Below, in pieces: positions 27,578 through 36,590 of a stretch of 64,000 bases of DNA (within the stretch, counting starts at the first letter, position 1; every line of letters begins with the position of its first letter). Below the pieces are notes generated by a model. The model saw nothing but the letters and a program-made list of their open reading frames with translations, did not search any database and was not told where the DNA came from. Origin of the DNA: Clostridium sp. AWRP. Lineage in GTDB: Bacteria; Bacillota; Clostridia; Clostridiales; Clostridiaceae. The position numbers and the translations under genes are program-made. The stretch covers positions 558,001-622,000 of the forward strand of contig NZ_CP029758.2 of assembly GCF_004006395.2 (NCBI RefSeq), read 5' to 3'.

Positions 27578-28201
27578 TTAAATGAGTAGTTCATAGATAC
27601 CTAAAATTATAATACTGATGCCAGATACAAAAGGAGCATATTTTCCGAAAAATTTGGACAAACAGCTGCTTCCTATAACGCATCCTGAAACTAGTCCTGT
27701 TGTACTGAGAATGAAGGTAAATATAGTTGCAAGTAATATGTTGATACCGGTTATACTTGCGCCTATACCTACTCCAACATTATTTATTGTGAGGGCGAAG
27801 GCTAGAAATATAGATTCTTTAACATCTATATAGCCTGAATTGTCAACGTCTGCTATTTCTGGATTTTCCAAAAGATTTTTATAGGGTAAAATATTATTTT
27901 CAGCATTACACAGTTTTTTGTTTTCGTTACAGTGCTCTTTTATAACAGCGTCAATTATAAACCATATGCCCAATAATATCAAAAAACCGCTGCCAATAAC
28001 ATTGGCTATATTTTCAGACATAAACTTAATTAGAAATTTACCTAGAACCATAGATAGAAATGTTCCTGCAGTAGCAATTAGGGCTATTAGAATAGTGCTT
28101 AATGGACTAATTTTCATTTTTTTAATACCATAGGATATCCCTACAGTGAAACTGTCTATATTTGCGGATAAGGCAAATAAAAATGAAGGTAATAAGTGCA
28201 T
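27578..28201 (-). CDS. ytaF: Sporulation membrane protein YtaF (MntP-related)
   Basis: 207 residues with six hydrophobic helices arranged as two repeats, each with a short conserved motif: FALSANIDSFTVGISYG and FALTINNVGVGIGASITG. The loop PEIADVDNSGYIDVKES between them has an EF-hand-like Asp pattern, characteristic of YtaF. The family is related to the MntP manganese exporter but is tied to sporulation in Bacillus. AGGAGG stands at proper distance before ATG. Its presence supports a spore-former. Transport substrate is not known. Confidence 0.88.
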   Translation of the reverse strand: MHLLPSFLFALSANIDSFTVGISYGIKKMKISPLSTILIALIATAGTFLSMVLGKFLIKFMSENIANVIGSGFLILLGIWFIIDAVIKEHCNENKKLCNAENNILPYKNLLENPEIADVDNSGYIDVKESIFLAFALTINNVGVGIGASITGINILLATIFTFILSTTGLVSGCVIGSSCLSKFFGKYAPFVSGISIIILGIYELLI

Positions 28202-28458
28202 TATGTTCCTCCTATAGTATGGTTACTCCTATAGTATATTCATAATAAGATACAATGCTACCACTATTTACTTTTGCTTTGAATATGTATCTAATTATGT
28301 ATTTATAAAGATAATATGTAACAAGTGGAATAATGTACATCGTCCACCTATTGTTGATTTTGAGGAGATAATATGGTAGTATACTGGTGTATTAAAAGTC
28401 AATAGAAATTTGCAAAAAATAGAAAATATTTTTTGCTTATGTGAAAGGAGAGAAAAAA

Positions 28459-29979
28459 TTGATTAAAAATTTAAAGAATCTTTTAATGTTTGCATCAATT
28501 GTTGCAATGTATCAGCTAAATCCGTGTAATGTTGTATTAGCGAGTGATGTTTCTACTAATACAACCCAACCTCAAACTCAAGTAGTATCGAATCAAGACA
28601 ATTCAAAAATCCAAACATTACAAGATACATCCCAAATTTTAGCATCACAAGGGGAATCTAAGTACATATCAGAAAGTAATTCTAGTTCTCCAGTAAGTGA
28701 AAGTAGTGGTAACCTTTTGCCAGCAAATGCGGATAATGTGGACAACGTCCCTGTGGATAAAAGCTGGATAATTCACTTTAACCAACCTATAGATTTGTCT
28801 TCAGCTAAAGAAAATGTAAAAATTATAAACAAAAAAACTAATGCAGAAGTGCCTATAAATATATCTTTAAGCAATTACGATAGTTATATGACTATATCTA
28901 CAGTTTCAGCTTATGATCCTGAAAGTTATTATATATTAAAAGTAAGTAATAATTTAATGGGTAGATATAACAAGGTTTTAAAAACTGCTCTTGCCATGAA
29001 TTTTAAAACTGGGGCAAAAATAGAGAATATAGATGATATCAGTGTGTCCATAAATCAAGGTGATAGTTATAAGCTGCCGGATGAGGTGACTGCAGTTATG
29101 TCTGATGGAGAAAAAAAGCAGGTAGTAGTTGAGTGGAATAAGAAAGTAAATACTTTAGCTTCACCGGGAAAGTATGTTTATGAAGGACAGGTAAAAGGGT
29201 ACAGTAAAGAGGTTGATCTGTCTTTAACTATAAACCCTTCCACTAAAAATGTTGATAGTATAGCTTCTACTTCTATGTGGATATGGGAACTTCAAAATCA
29301 AGTGGATGCTTATGGAGGCATAGATAATTTAATAGCAAAATTAAAATCTATGGGTATAAACAATGTGTGTATTAAATACAATGAGGGTTCCAAACCTTCA
29401 GGTGGTGGCACCAATTTTAGAGATGATTTTTTAAAGTATGTTGGATATTTCAAAGAGGCAGGATTTAAAGTAGGAACATGGGGTTACAATCATTTTGATG
29501 ATGTTCAAGGTGAGGGTAATTTAATAATAGATGCGTTAAATAACAGCGATTACTATGTTTTTGATGCAGAAAATGCTGTAGAAAATAAAACCGAGCAGAC
29601 AGAGGAAATATGTGAGCTTATAAGAAGCCAGTGTCCTAACGCAATAATTGGGTATACATCTTTTCCAATAGCCAGTTATCACCAGGATATAGCTTATTCC
29701 GTTTTTAACAAATACTGTGACTTTTCAGCACCTCAGTGTTATTGGGGAGAAATGCAGTGGTCTGTAAATAGATGTTTGGATCAAATGGCTGCAGATTATA
29801 AAGCATATGGATTGGACAAGCCATTGTATCCTATAATACAAACTTACAGCATAAATTATGAAGATTATGCTGCATATAGTAAATATGGCTATAAAGCTAC
29901 AGGTCTTTGGTCTCTGGATGATATAGGACAAACTTTTGTCCAATATATAAATGATATGGGAAGCAAGTTTAATAATTAA
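28459..29979 (+). CDS. Secreted Ig-like/TIM-barrel glycosidase-like protein
   Basis: 506 residues from TTG 28459, eight bases after AAAGGAG. A signal peptide (about 1-29, cleaved near VLASD) is followed by a Ser/Thr/Gln-rich linker. Two beta-sandwich domains come next: an SbsA-type Ig (VPVDKSWIIHFNQPIDLSS, about 105-190) and a Big_4-like domain (INQGDSYKLPDEVTAV, 195-265). The C-terminal 235 residues look like a TIM barrel with strand motifs VCIKYNEG, KVGTWGYNHFD, DYYVFDAEN, AIIGYTSFP and FSAPQCYWGEM. An Asp-Ala-Glu at DAEN suits a glycoside hydrolase active site. No wall anchor. Probably acts on peptidoglycan or polysaccharide. Confidence 0.72.
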   Translation: MIKNLKNLLMFASIVAMYQLNPCNVVLASDVSTNTTQPQTQVVSNQDNSKIQTLQDTSQILASQGESKYISESNSSSPVSESSGNLLPANADNVDNVPVDKSWIIHFNQPIDLSSAKENVKIINKKTNAEVPINISLSNYDSYMTISTVSAYDPESYYILKVSNNLMGRYNKVLKTALAMNFKTGAKIENIDDISVSINQGDSYKLPDEVTAVMSDGEKKQVVVEWNKKVNTLASPGKYVYEGQVKGYSKEVDLSLTINPSTKNVDSIASTSMWIWELQNQVDAYGGIDNLIAKLKSMGINNVCIKYNEGSKPSGGGTNFRDDFLKYVGYFKEAGFKVGTWGYNHFDDVQGEGNLIIDALNNSDYYVFDAENAVENKTEQTEEICELIRSQCPNAIIGYTSFPIASYHQDIAYSVFNKYCDFSAPQCYWGEMQWSVNRCLDQMAADYKAYGLDKPLYPIIQTYSINYEDYAAYSKYGYKATGLWSLDDIGQTFVQYINDMGSKFNN

Positions 29980-30139
29980 TAATTCACAGTTCACAATGCA
30001 CAATTTCGGTAGATTTTTCTTCGCTAATGCTATGAAAAATCTAAAAACTAAGTGGTATTAACGTTAAATTTTTAGATTTTCTGTGACAACAGAAAATCAT
30101 CCTTAAATTGTGAATTGTGCATCATGCATTGTAAATTAA
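29980..30139 (+). repeat. Structured inverted-repeat element, copy D
   Basis: Inverted orientation relative to A. Arms are of the TTCACAA/TGCACAA type; hairpins AGATTTTTC...GAAAAATCT and GATTTTCTGT-GACA-ACAGAAAATC are extended versions. The middle hairpin is replaced by a TTAACGTTAA palindrome. It starts directly after the glycosidase-like gene. Confidence 0.85.
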
Positions 30140-30146
30140 TTACTTT

Positions 30147-30190
30147 AAAATAAAGCCAGAAAGTAAAATTATGCTTTCTGGTTTTATTTT
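30147..30190 (+). terminator. Rho-independent terminator
   Basis: A 17-bp stem, AAAATAAAGCCAGAAAG (30147-30163) with CTTTCTGGTTTTATTTT (30174-30190), with a T-rich tail. It ends the transcript of the glycosidase-like gene after repeat D. Confidence 0.85.
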
Positions 30191-30264
30191 GGCAAAAATA
30201 TAGAAAATTGAAAAAATAAGAATTATAATATAATTAGGTTAATTAAAACTAAGAAGGTGAAAAT

Positions 30265-31215
30265 ATGCTTGTTACTTGTGACAAATTATTGAAGGAGTAT
30301 GATAACAAAAAAGCAAAAAAGATAGCCAGGAGAGTTAAATTCATAGGAATATTTAACAAGGATGTCTATAATATAACAGCTCCATTTTTAAGTAATGGTA
30401 GAATAGTAATAGCTGGCAGAGTTGAATCAAAGAGAAGCAACGATTCCATGGTTCTTTTTTTTGAAAAGTATGAAGATGCATGGTGTCATATAATAGAATC
30501 ACCTATTATGAACTTGGAAGATCCATTTTTCACAAAGATAGGTAATGAGATGGTAGTAGGTGGAGTTGAAGTTTTTAATGATATAAATGATCCTAATAAT
30601 CTTATATGGAGAACTATGATATATAAAGGCAAGGACATTTTTCATCTTAAGCTTTTTTTTGTAGGACCTGAAGGAATGAAGGATCTACGCATAACTGAGT
30701 TAAAGGATGGTACCATAGGTGTATTAACTCGCCCTCAAGGAGCTAAAGGTGGAAGAGGAAAGATAGGATTTGCAAAGATTAAAAGATTAAACGATTTGAG
30801 TATGGGAGTTATTGAAGACGCCCCTATTTTAAATGACTTTTTTAATAATGATGAATGGGGAGGAATCAACAGCATATATCCTATTGATCAAAATAATATA
30901 GGGCTTTTAGGGCATATAGCAAAAGTAGACGAGAAGGGAATGAAGCACTATTACTCCATGACTTTTGTACTTGATATAAATTCTATGGCATATAAAGATG
31001 TACAGATAATTGCAAGCAGAAATGATTTTTTACCGGGACCTAGTAAAAATGAAACACTTTATGATGTAGTTTTTAGTGGAGGACTCACATTTAAAGGTGA
31101 GAAAGCTATTTTATATGCAGGAATAAGTGATATTGAAGCACAGACACTTGAAATAGATAATCCATTTTATGATTATATGAATAAAAATCCAGAATTATAC
31201 TTCGATAATTTATAG
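30265..31215 (+). CDS. DUF1861-family beta-propeller protein
   Basis: 316 residues, AAGAAGGTG upstream. The blade-like pattern runs from ITAPFLSNGRIVIAGRVES through LEDPFFTKIGNEMVVGG, TRPQGAKGGRGKIGFAKI, NDEWGGINSIYPID and DVVFSGGLTFKGEKAILYAG. This is the DUF1861 family, structurally related to five-bladed propeller glycosidases and often next to mannoside phosphorylase genes, as here. Cytoplasmic. Catalysis is not established; some members may process mannosides. Confidence 0.82.
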   Translation: MLVTCDKLLKEYDNKKAKKIARRVKFIGIFNKDVYNITAPFLSNGRIVIAGRVESKRSNDSMVLFFEKYEDAWCHIIESPIMNLEDPFFTKIGNEMVVGGVEVFNDINDPNNLIWRTMIYKGKDIFHLKLFFVGPEGMKDLRITELKDGTIGVLTRPQGAKGGRGKIGFAKIKRLNDLSMGVIEDAPILNDFFNNDEWGGINSIYPIDQNNIGLLGHIAKVDEKGMKHYYSMTFVLDINSMAYKDVQIIASRNDFLPGPSKNETLYDVVFSGGLTFKGEKAILYAGISDIEAQTLEIDNPFYDYMNKNPELYFDNL

Positions 31216-31223
31216 GAGGGAAA

Positions 31224-32276
31224 ATGGATATAAGAAGATATAAAAATAATCCAATTATAACCTGCAGCGATATAACTCCTTCCAGTAAAGACTTTCAGGT
31301 TATAGGGGTGCTTAATCCAGGAGCAGCAGAGTGTAATGGAGAAGTAGTTTTAGCTCTGAGAATAGCTGAAAGAGTTAAGCAGGAAACGGAAGATTATATG
31401 AGAATACCCCTTTTAGATGAAAATAATAAACTTAAATTGCTAACTATAAATAAAAAAGATGCAGACTATGATTTTAGTGATTCAAGAGTTATAAAAAAAG
31501 TAGACAGCAATGTTGATTTTGACTATCTTACTTCTATGTCACATATAAGAATTGCAAGAAGCTGCGATGGTGTAAATTTTAAAATAGACGATGTTCCTTT
31601 TATTTTCCCGGAAAATAAATATGAAAGCTTTGGAATTGAAGATCCAAGAATAACTAAAATAGACCATAATTATTATATGACTTATAGTGCAGTATCCAAG
31701 TATGGTATAGTAGTGGAGTTAGCTGTAACCAATGATTTTAAAAGTTATAAAAAATTAGGTAATATTTTTAATACTGAAAATAAAGACGCAGTGATTTTTC
31801 CTGAAAAAATAGGTGAAAAGTATTTTGCATTAAATAGGCCGGTATCAAAGAGTACCGGAAATCCTGTAATATGGATATCTGAATCGGATAACTTGATCAA
31901 CTGGGGAAATCACAAAATATTGGCATGTACTAGAGAAAACTCTTGGGATTCTGCCAAAATAGGGGCAGGGGTACCTCCAATAAAAACAGATGAAGGATGG
32001 CTTGAATTGTACCATGGGGTAGATGATATGGAGCACTATTCTATGGGAGCACTTTTACTTGATATAAATTGCCCGGAGAAAGTTATTGGACGAAGCAAAG
32101 AGCCCATTCTTAAACCTGAAGAAAATTATGAAAAATCGGGGTTCTTTTCAGATGTTATCTTCCCTTGTGGTGCTGTTTTGCAGGAAGATGAATTATATAT
32201 ATATTATGGAATATGTGATAATTCCATTGGACTTGCGGTGGTAAAAATAAAGGACATTTTGAATACACTAGATTAA
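31224..32276 (+). CDS. GH130-family mannoside phosphorylase-like protein
   Basis: 350 residues, eight bases after the DUF1861 stop with AGGAGGG. Five-bladed propeller motifs are RYKNNPII, LNPGAAECNGEVVLALRIAE, FGIEDPRITKI, VIFPEKIGEKYFALNRP, SAKIGAGVPPIKTDEGWLELYHGVDD and SGFFSDVIFPCGAVL. GIEDPRI carries the conserved catalytic Asp of GH130. It should phosphorolyse or hydrolyse a beta-mannoside in the cytoplasm. Exact substrate is unknown; no transporter gene accompanies the pair. Confidence 0.9.
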   Translation: MDIRRYKNNPIITCSDITPSSKDFQVIGVLNPGAAECNGEVVLALRIAERVKQETEDYMRIPLLDENNKLKLLTINKKDADYDFSDSRVIKKVDSNVDFDYLTSMSHIRIARSCDGVNFKIDDVPFIFPENKYESFGIEDPRITKIDHNYYMTYSAVSKYGIVVELAVTNDFKSYKKLGNIFNTENKDAVIFPEKIGEKYFALNRPVSKSTGNPVIWISESDNLINWGNHKILACTRENSWDSAKIGAGVPPIKTDEGWLELYHGVDDMEHYSMGALLLDINCPEKVIGRSKEPILKPEENYEKSGFFSDVIFPCGAVLQEDELYIYYGICDNSIGLAVVKIKDILNTLD

Positions 32277-32331
32277 AAATATTTTTACAGAAGAAAAACT
32301 TATCTGGGTGAAACTTATCTGGAGGAAAGTT

Positions 32332-33123
32332 ATGATTCATAAAATTTCTAAAAAAAGCTTAAAATTAATTTACAATGTTTTTATAGGAATATTGTCTTTA
32401 AGTATTATAATTATACTCATATTTGAAGATGCAGGAAATCTTACAGCTAGAGGCATGGATACAGCTCGCAAAATAGATAATATAATATGGATGATTTTTG
32501 TAGTGGATTATTTCACACGGCTTATAATTTCAGAAAATAAAAAGATTTTCATAAAGAAAAATATTATAGACTTAATTGCCATAATACCCTTTAATATGAT
32601 ATTTCAAAGTTTAAGGATAGTTGAAAGTACAAAATTATTTAAAACTTTAAAATTAGTAAACTTTTTAAGATCTTTACGGGCTCTGGCATTCTTCTTTAAG
32701 TTTGAAAAATGTTTAAATGAATTTATAAAAACTAATAAGTTTAATTATATACTTCAACTCACTATAGTTACTATACTTATGGGAGGAGTTGGAATGCATT
32801 TTGCAGAAGGCAGGACACTTGGAGACTCAATTTGGCTGAGTTTTGTAACCACAACTACAGTGGGATATGGTGATATTTCTCCATCCACTATAGCAGGAAG
32901 GATAATAGCATCTATTTTAATGCTTACGGGTATAGGATTTATAGGAACACTTACAAGTACCATTTCTGCATACTTTATAGATAGAAAGGCTAAAAAAGTA
33001 CGTAAAAATTTTAAATACAAGGTCTTGGATACTATTAAGGAAGAGTTAGATCACTTTGATAGCTTGTCCAATGAAGATGTAAACAACATTTGCAAAACAT
33101 TGATAGGCTTGAAAAATAAATAG
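32332..33123 (+). CDS. Voltage-gated-type potassium channel
   Basis: 263 residues from ATG 32332, six bases after GGAGG. An S1-like helix (12-31), S2/S3 hydrophobic stretches (50-66, 76-92), then an Arg/Lys-spaced segment resembling S4 (104-125, LKTLK...RSLRAL type) precede the pore module. The selectivity filter is TTVGYGD (175-181) and the last pore helix is about 190-215. A cytoplasmic helical tail of 45 residues follows; no RCK domain. It conducts K+ across the cell membrane. Confidence 0.9.
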   Translation: MIHKISKKSLKLIYNVFIGILSLSIIIILIFEDAGNLTARGMDTARKIDNIIWMIFVVDYFTRLIISENKKIFIKKNIIDLIAIIPFNMIFQSLRIVESTKLFKTLKLVNFLRSLRALAFFFKFEKCLNEFIKTNKFNYILQLTIVTILMGGVGMHFAEGRTLGDSIWLSFVTTTTVGYGDISPSTIAGRIIASILMLTGIGFIGTLTSTISAYFIDRKAKKVRKNFKYKVLDTIKEELDHFDSLSNEDVNNICKTLIGLKNK

Positions 33124-33147
33124 GGGGAATACTGTCCCCCTATTTTT
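33118..33147. terminator. Bidirectional terminator between convergent genes
   Basis: AAATAGGGGGA (33118-33128) pairs with TCCCCCTATTT (33135-33145), flanked by A and T runs so it serves both directions. It overlaps the stop of the channel gene and meets that of the FAD oxidase gene. Confidence 0.88.
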
Positions 33148-34528
33148 AATCCACTATAGTACCTGGATTTAAAATTTCATTAGGATCAAATGCTTTCTTA
33201 ATGCCTTCCATAATTTGAATTTCTCTTTTGGTAAATTGAAGAGGCATATATTCTTTTCTAGTTTTTCCAGTTCCATGTTCTGCAGTTATTGTTCCACCGT
33301 ATTTTAATGCAATTTTGTACATTTCCTGTTTAAATTCTTCATAGTAAGAAGGCAATTTACCATTGTCACTTAGTATGAAATTATGAATATTCCCATCGCC
33401 TATATGGCCAACTGCTGGAATTTCAGTGTGGTATTTTTCAGATAAAGCCGATATATCGTCAAAAAAATCAGGTACTGCGGATGGTGGAACTGCCATGTCA
33501 AGTCCATCAGCTACATGGTCTTTAAAAGGAGTGTAGGCATTGCTCCTTATAGCTAAAATTTCCTTCTGATCCTTTGAAGTTTCAGCTATAATGCTGTCTA
33601 CTGCATTATGTTCTTCACATATTCCTACGATTTGTTCACTAGTATCATAAAGTTCATCTTCAGTTTTAGCGTCCAGCATGAGCATTAAATCCACGGAGCC
33701 TTTGGTTGCAGGCCATTTGGTTCCAAGGTGGTCTGCAGCTTTTTCTGAAATAGGCCTGTCCATGTATTCAATAGCTAAAGGTGTAATTCCTTCCTGAAGT
33801 ATTTTAGGAACGCAGTCGCAGGCATCTCTTCGTGAATCAAAGGAAACTATAAGTGTACCTGTGTATTTATTTTTTGCATATAATTTTAAAGTTACTTTTG
33901 TAATCACACCAAGAGTTCCTTCACTTCCAATCATCATTTGAAGTAAATCATAACCCATGTTGTTTTTTATTAATTTTCCACCTAAAGTGACTATTTCTCC
34001 TGTAGGAAAAACGACTTCTAAAGCTTTAACATGATTTCTCATAATTCCATGTTTTACAGCTTTTGTACCGCCTGCATTTACAGCTACCATTCCTCCAATT
34101 TGTGCGCCTTCATCACCTGGATGTATTGGGAAGAATAATTTATCCTGTTTATTTAATTCTTCAAGTAAATTTGCTAAAGTTACGCCAGACTCCACTGTAA
34201 TCATTAGATTCTTTTTGTCAAATTCCACGATTTTATTTAATCTTTCCAAAGATAAGATTATACTTGGTTTTATGGGAACTGCCGCACCACATACACCTGT
34301 ACCACCGCCCCTGGCAATTACAGGTATCATGATTTCATTTGCATATGTTAATATTTTTGATATTTCTTCTGGTGAACCGGGTTTAACTACTACACAATCT
34401 TTTGAGGATTCAACACGAATTAAAGCTTCCGTTTCATCCTGCAAGTAACTTTGCATCTGAGATAGGTCATCTGTAACCCAGTCTGTCCCGGTAATTTTTT
34501 TTAGATTTTCAATTATTTCTGAATTCAA
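33146..34528 (-). CDS. FAD-linked oxidase, GlcD / D-lactate dehydrogenase family
   Basis: 460 residues; TTG start eight bases after AAGGGGG. The PCMH-type FAD fold shows VIARGGGTGVCGAAVP, PIHPGDEGAQIGGMVAVNAGG and MIGSEGTLGVITKV; the substrate cap has PAVGHIGDGNIHNF and the end ITAEHGTGKTRKEYM with a catalytic His. The family oxidises D-lactate, glycolate or related 2-hydroxyacids; some use an electron-transfer flavoprotein, but no etf genes are in view. It follows an Ldh_2 dehydrogenase gene on the same strand, with repeat E between them, suggesting a shared 2-hydroxyacid route. Confidence 0.9.
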   Translation of the reverse strand: MNSEIIENLKKITGTDWVTDDLSQMQSYLQDETEALIRVESSKDCVVVKPGSPEEISKILTYANEIMIPVIARGGGTGVCGAAVPIKPSIILSLERLNKIVEFDKKNLMITVESGVTLANLLEELNKQDKLFFPIHPGDEGAQIGGMVAVNAGGTKAVKHGIMRNHVKALEVVFPTGEIVTLGGKLIKNNMGYDLLQMMIGSEGTLGVITKVTLKLYAKNKYTGTLIVSFDSRRDACDCVPKILQEGITPLAIEYMDRPISEKAADHLGTKWPATKGSVDLMLMLDAKTEDELYDTSEQIVGICEEHNAVDSIIAETSKDQKEILAIRSNAYTPFKDHVADGLDMAVPPSAVPDFFDDISALSEKYHTEIPAVGHIGDGNIHNFILSDNGKLPSYYEEFKQEMYKIALKYGGTITAEHGTGKTRKEYMPLQFTKREIQIMEGIKKAFDPNEILNPGTIVD

Positions 34529-34545
34529 AAATATTGCCCCCTTTT

Positions 34546-34731
34546 TAATAATTCACAATTTACAGTTCACAATTCACAATTTCAGTAGATTTTTCTCCGC
34601 TAATTCTGCGAAAAATTTTAAATTTAAAGCTTATTGAAGCTTTGCTTCAATAGTGATATATTTTAGATTTTCTGAAGTTTTAGCGAAAGAAAGTCATCCT
34701 TAACTGTGCATTGTGAATCGTGAATTGATTA
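34546..34731 (-). repeat. Structured inverted-repeat element, copy E
   Basis: A full-length copy between two genes of a minus-strand operon. Arms are TTCACAA-type, with hairpins GATTTTTC...GAAAAATT, TATTGAAGC...GCTTCAATA and GATTTTCT...AGAAAGTC. It ends 18 bases from the FAD oxidase start, just outside its ribosome site. Confidence 0.85.
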
Positions 34732-34784
34732 CGTCGTAATTTTTTTATATTAAGTTAATCTTGTATGTGAGAAAGTTGATTAAT

Positions 34785-35885
34785 TTATTGTGTTACTTCA
34801 GTTACATAGTCACTAGCTTTTATATTAAAGTAGTCACATATGTCGTATATTTCTTTAAGAGTAGTGTCGTTTACTGGAATTCCATTTTCCATTTTATCCT
34901 TATAAGATTCTACTTCTTTCTCACCATGAGTATATATTCTTGCAGCACCTTTTGCTTTCTTTGAATTTCTAAGTTCATTCAGGTAACTGGAAAAGCTTCT
35001 TTCAATGGATTGTTTATCCCCAAATATACCATAATCCACTGCAAAGAAATAATGACATGTTCCAGATCCATTTTCCCTATCTAAGCTAACTTTATTTGCA
35101 GTAAATCCTCCAGACAAAATTGCTGTAAACATTTCAATTGCAAGTGCAAAACCATAACCTTTATGTCCTCCGGTTGATTCTTTTGATCCTCCAAGAGGAA
35201 GTAGTCCTCCTCCAGAATTTTTTCGTACATTAAGAAGTACATCTAATGGATCTGTAGTATCTTCACCGTCACTATTTAAAGCTAGACCAATGGGAAGAGG
35301 TTCATGCCTTTTATTATAAACTTCAATTTTTCCCCTGGTAACTACGCTAGTAGCCATATCCATTAAAAATGGGTAGGGTTTAGCTGGGAAAGATATGGCA
35401 ATAGGATTTGTACCAAGCATAGCCTCTTTACCAAAGGTTGGTACCATTACAGCTGGAGAGTTGGTCATTGAAATTCCAAGAAGTCCTTCCTCCTCAGCCA
35501 TTTTAGCATAGTAGCCTGCAATACCATAGTGATTTGAATTTCTAACTACTACCATACCCATTCCTGAAGTTTTAGCCTTTTTAATTGCCAGATTCATGGC
35601 TCTTTTACCGATGAGCTGTCCCATACCTCCCATGCCATCTATTGTTGCAGATACAGGTGTTTCCTTTACTATTTTTATTTTAGAATTGATATTTATAAGG
35701 CCGCTTTTTATTTCACTGTAGTATTTGACTAGCCTTTGGATACCATGTGATTCAATTCCATATAGGTCTGACAAAAGTAAAACGCTAGTTATGGTCTCAC
35801 TATCTTCCTGATTGAATCCAAATTTTTCAAAAACCAAATTACATAGCTTTTTTATATCTTCATACTTAACCTTGGTGTATGACAT
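34785..35885 (-). CDS. Ldh_2-family malate/L-lactate/sulfolactate dehydrogenase
   Basis: 366 residues with GGAGGAA before ATG. Motifs are SDLYGIESHGIQRLVKYY (catalytic His), ATIDGMGGMGQLIG, NSNHYGIAGYYA, NPIAISFPA, LMDMATSVVTRGKIE and GGHKGYGFALAIEMF, all of the NAD(P)-dependent YlbC/ComC/MDH-type family unrelated to classical Rossmann lactate dehydrogenases. It oxidises or reduces an L- or S-2-hydroxyacid in the cytoplasm. Sequence alone cannot separate malate, lactate, ureidoglycolate and sulfolactate. Downstream is the FAD oxidase. Confidence 0.9.
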   Translation of the reverse strand: MSYTKVKYEDIKKLCNLVFEKFGFNQEDSETITSVLLLSDLYGIESHGIQRLVKYYSEIKSGLININSKIKIVKETPVSATIDGMGGMGQLIGKRAMNLAIKKAKTSGMGMVVVRNSNHYGIAGYYAKMAEEEGLLGISMTNSPAVMVPTFGKEAMLGTNPIAISFPAKPYPFLMDMATSVVTRGKIEVYNKRHEPLPIGLALNSDGEDTTDPLDVLLNVRKNSGGGLLPLGGSKESTGGHKGYGFALAIEMFTAILSGGFTANKVSLDRENGSGTCHYFFAVDYGIFGDKQSIERSFSSYLNELRNSKKAKGAARIYTHGEKEVESYKDKMENGIPVNDTTLKEIYDICDYFNIKASDYVTEVTQ

Positions 35886-35940
35886 ATTATTCCTCCATTC
35901 AACAAATTTACTTTAATACATAATAGTGTTACTATAGCAA

Positions 35941-35999
35941 ATTATACCTCATTTAAATATAAAATAGAAGGTGCTTGTTACCTTAATTTGAGGTATAAT
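35941..35999. promoter_or_regulatory. Long inverted repeat between divergent genes
   Basis: A perfect 11-bp inverted repeat, ATTATACCTCA (35941-35951) and TGAGGTATAAT (35989-35999), encloses a weaker AAGGT...ACCTT stem. It lies between the Ldh_2 gene and the VanZ-like gene. It could be an operator for both or a leader hairpin; the TATAAT-like end also suits a promoter. Confidence 0.5.
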
Positions 36000-36020
36000 A
36001 ATTGCATTAAAACAAAGAAG

Positions 36021-36590
36021 GTGACAAGTATTAAAAAGGTAATTTTGATTATTTTATGTATTCTTTGGATGGGATTTATATTTTACAACTCATCAAATAG
36101 TGGTGACATCTCTAATGCAAGAAGCTATAACATATTGGACAATTTAAGAAAAGAGTACAGACAAATCAAGGAAAACAAAATTTTAAGTAAAAATGTAAAT
36201 AGCAATGTTCAAATTAAAACTCAAAAAGAGCAAGTTAAAAGTGCATATGTGCATCCTACAGAAAATAGAGAAGAAAAGCTGAATTTAATTATAAGAAAAA
36301 ATGCACATGCATTCGAGTACTTTATACTTGCTATTTTAGTTAGTGGACTATTATTTGAATTTAATGTAAAAGGTGCAAAAGCTCTAATATACATAATGTT
36401 TGTATGTCTTTTTTATGCTGTTACAGATGAATTTCATCAAATGTTTGTTCCTGGCAGAAGTTCTCTTGTAAGTGATGTACTGATAGATTTTTTGGGAAGC
36501 TTGATTGGAATCTTTATTTTTTATGCAACTTATTATTTGGTTCATAAAATAAAATTAAGACAAAAAGGAAGCCTAATTTTATTTAAGTAG
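36021..36590 (+). CDS. VanZ-like membrane protein
   Basis: 189 residues from GTG 36021. An N-terminal membrane helix (about 4-22), a polar outer segment (25-90), then the VanZ core: RKNAHAFEYFILAILVSG, LFYAVTDEFHQMFVPGR and SLVSDVLIDFLGSLIG. The family is of unsettled function; VanZ itself gives low-level teicoplanin resistance. Start is uncertain: the best-placed ribosome site AAGAAGGTG serves ATT at 36030 (six-base gap), giving a rare start codon; GTG lies within that site. The 3' end overlaps the convergent macrodomain gene by 12 bases. Confidence 0.8.
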   Translation: MTSIKKVILIILCILWMGFIFYNSSNSGDISNARSYNILDNLRKEYRQIKENKILSKNVNSNVQIKTQKEQVKSAYVHPTENREEKLNLIIRKNAHAFEYFILAILVSGLLFEFNVKGAKALIYIMFVCLFYAVTDEFHQMFVPGRSSLVSDVLIDFLGSLIGIFIFYATYYLVHKIKLRQKGSLILFK

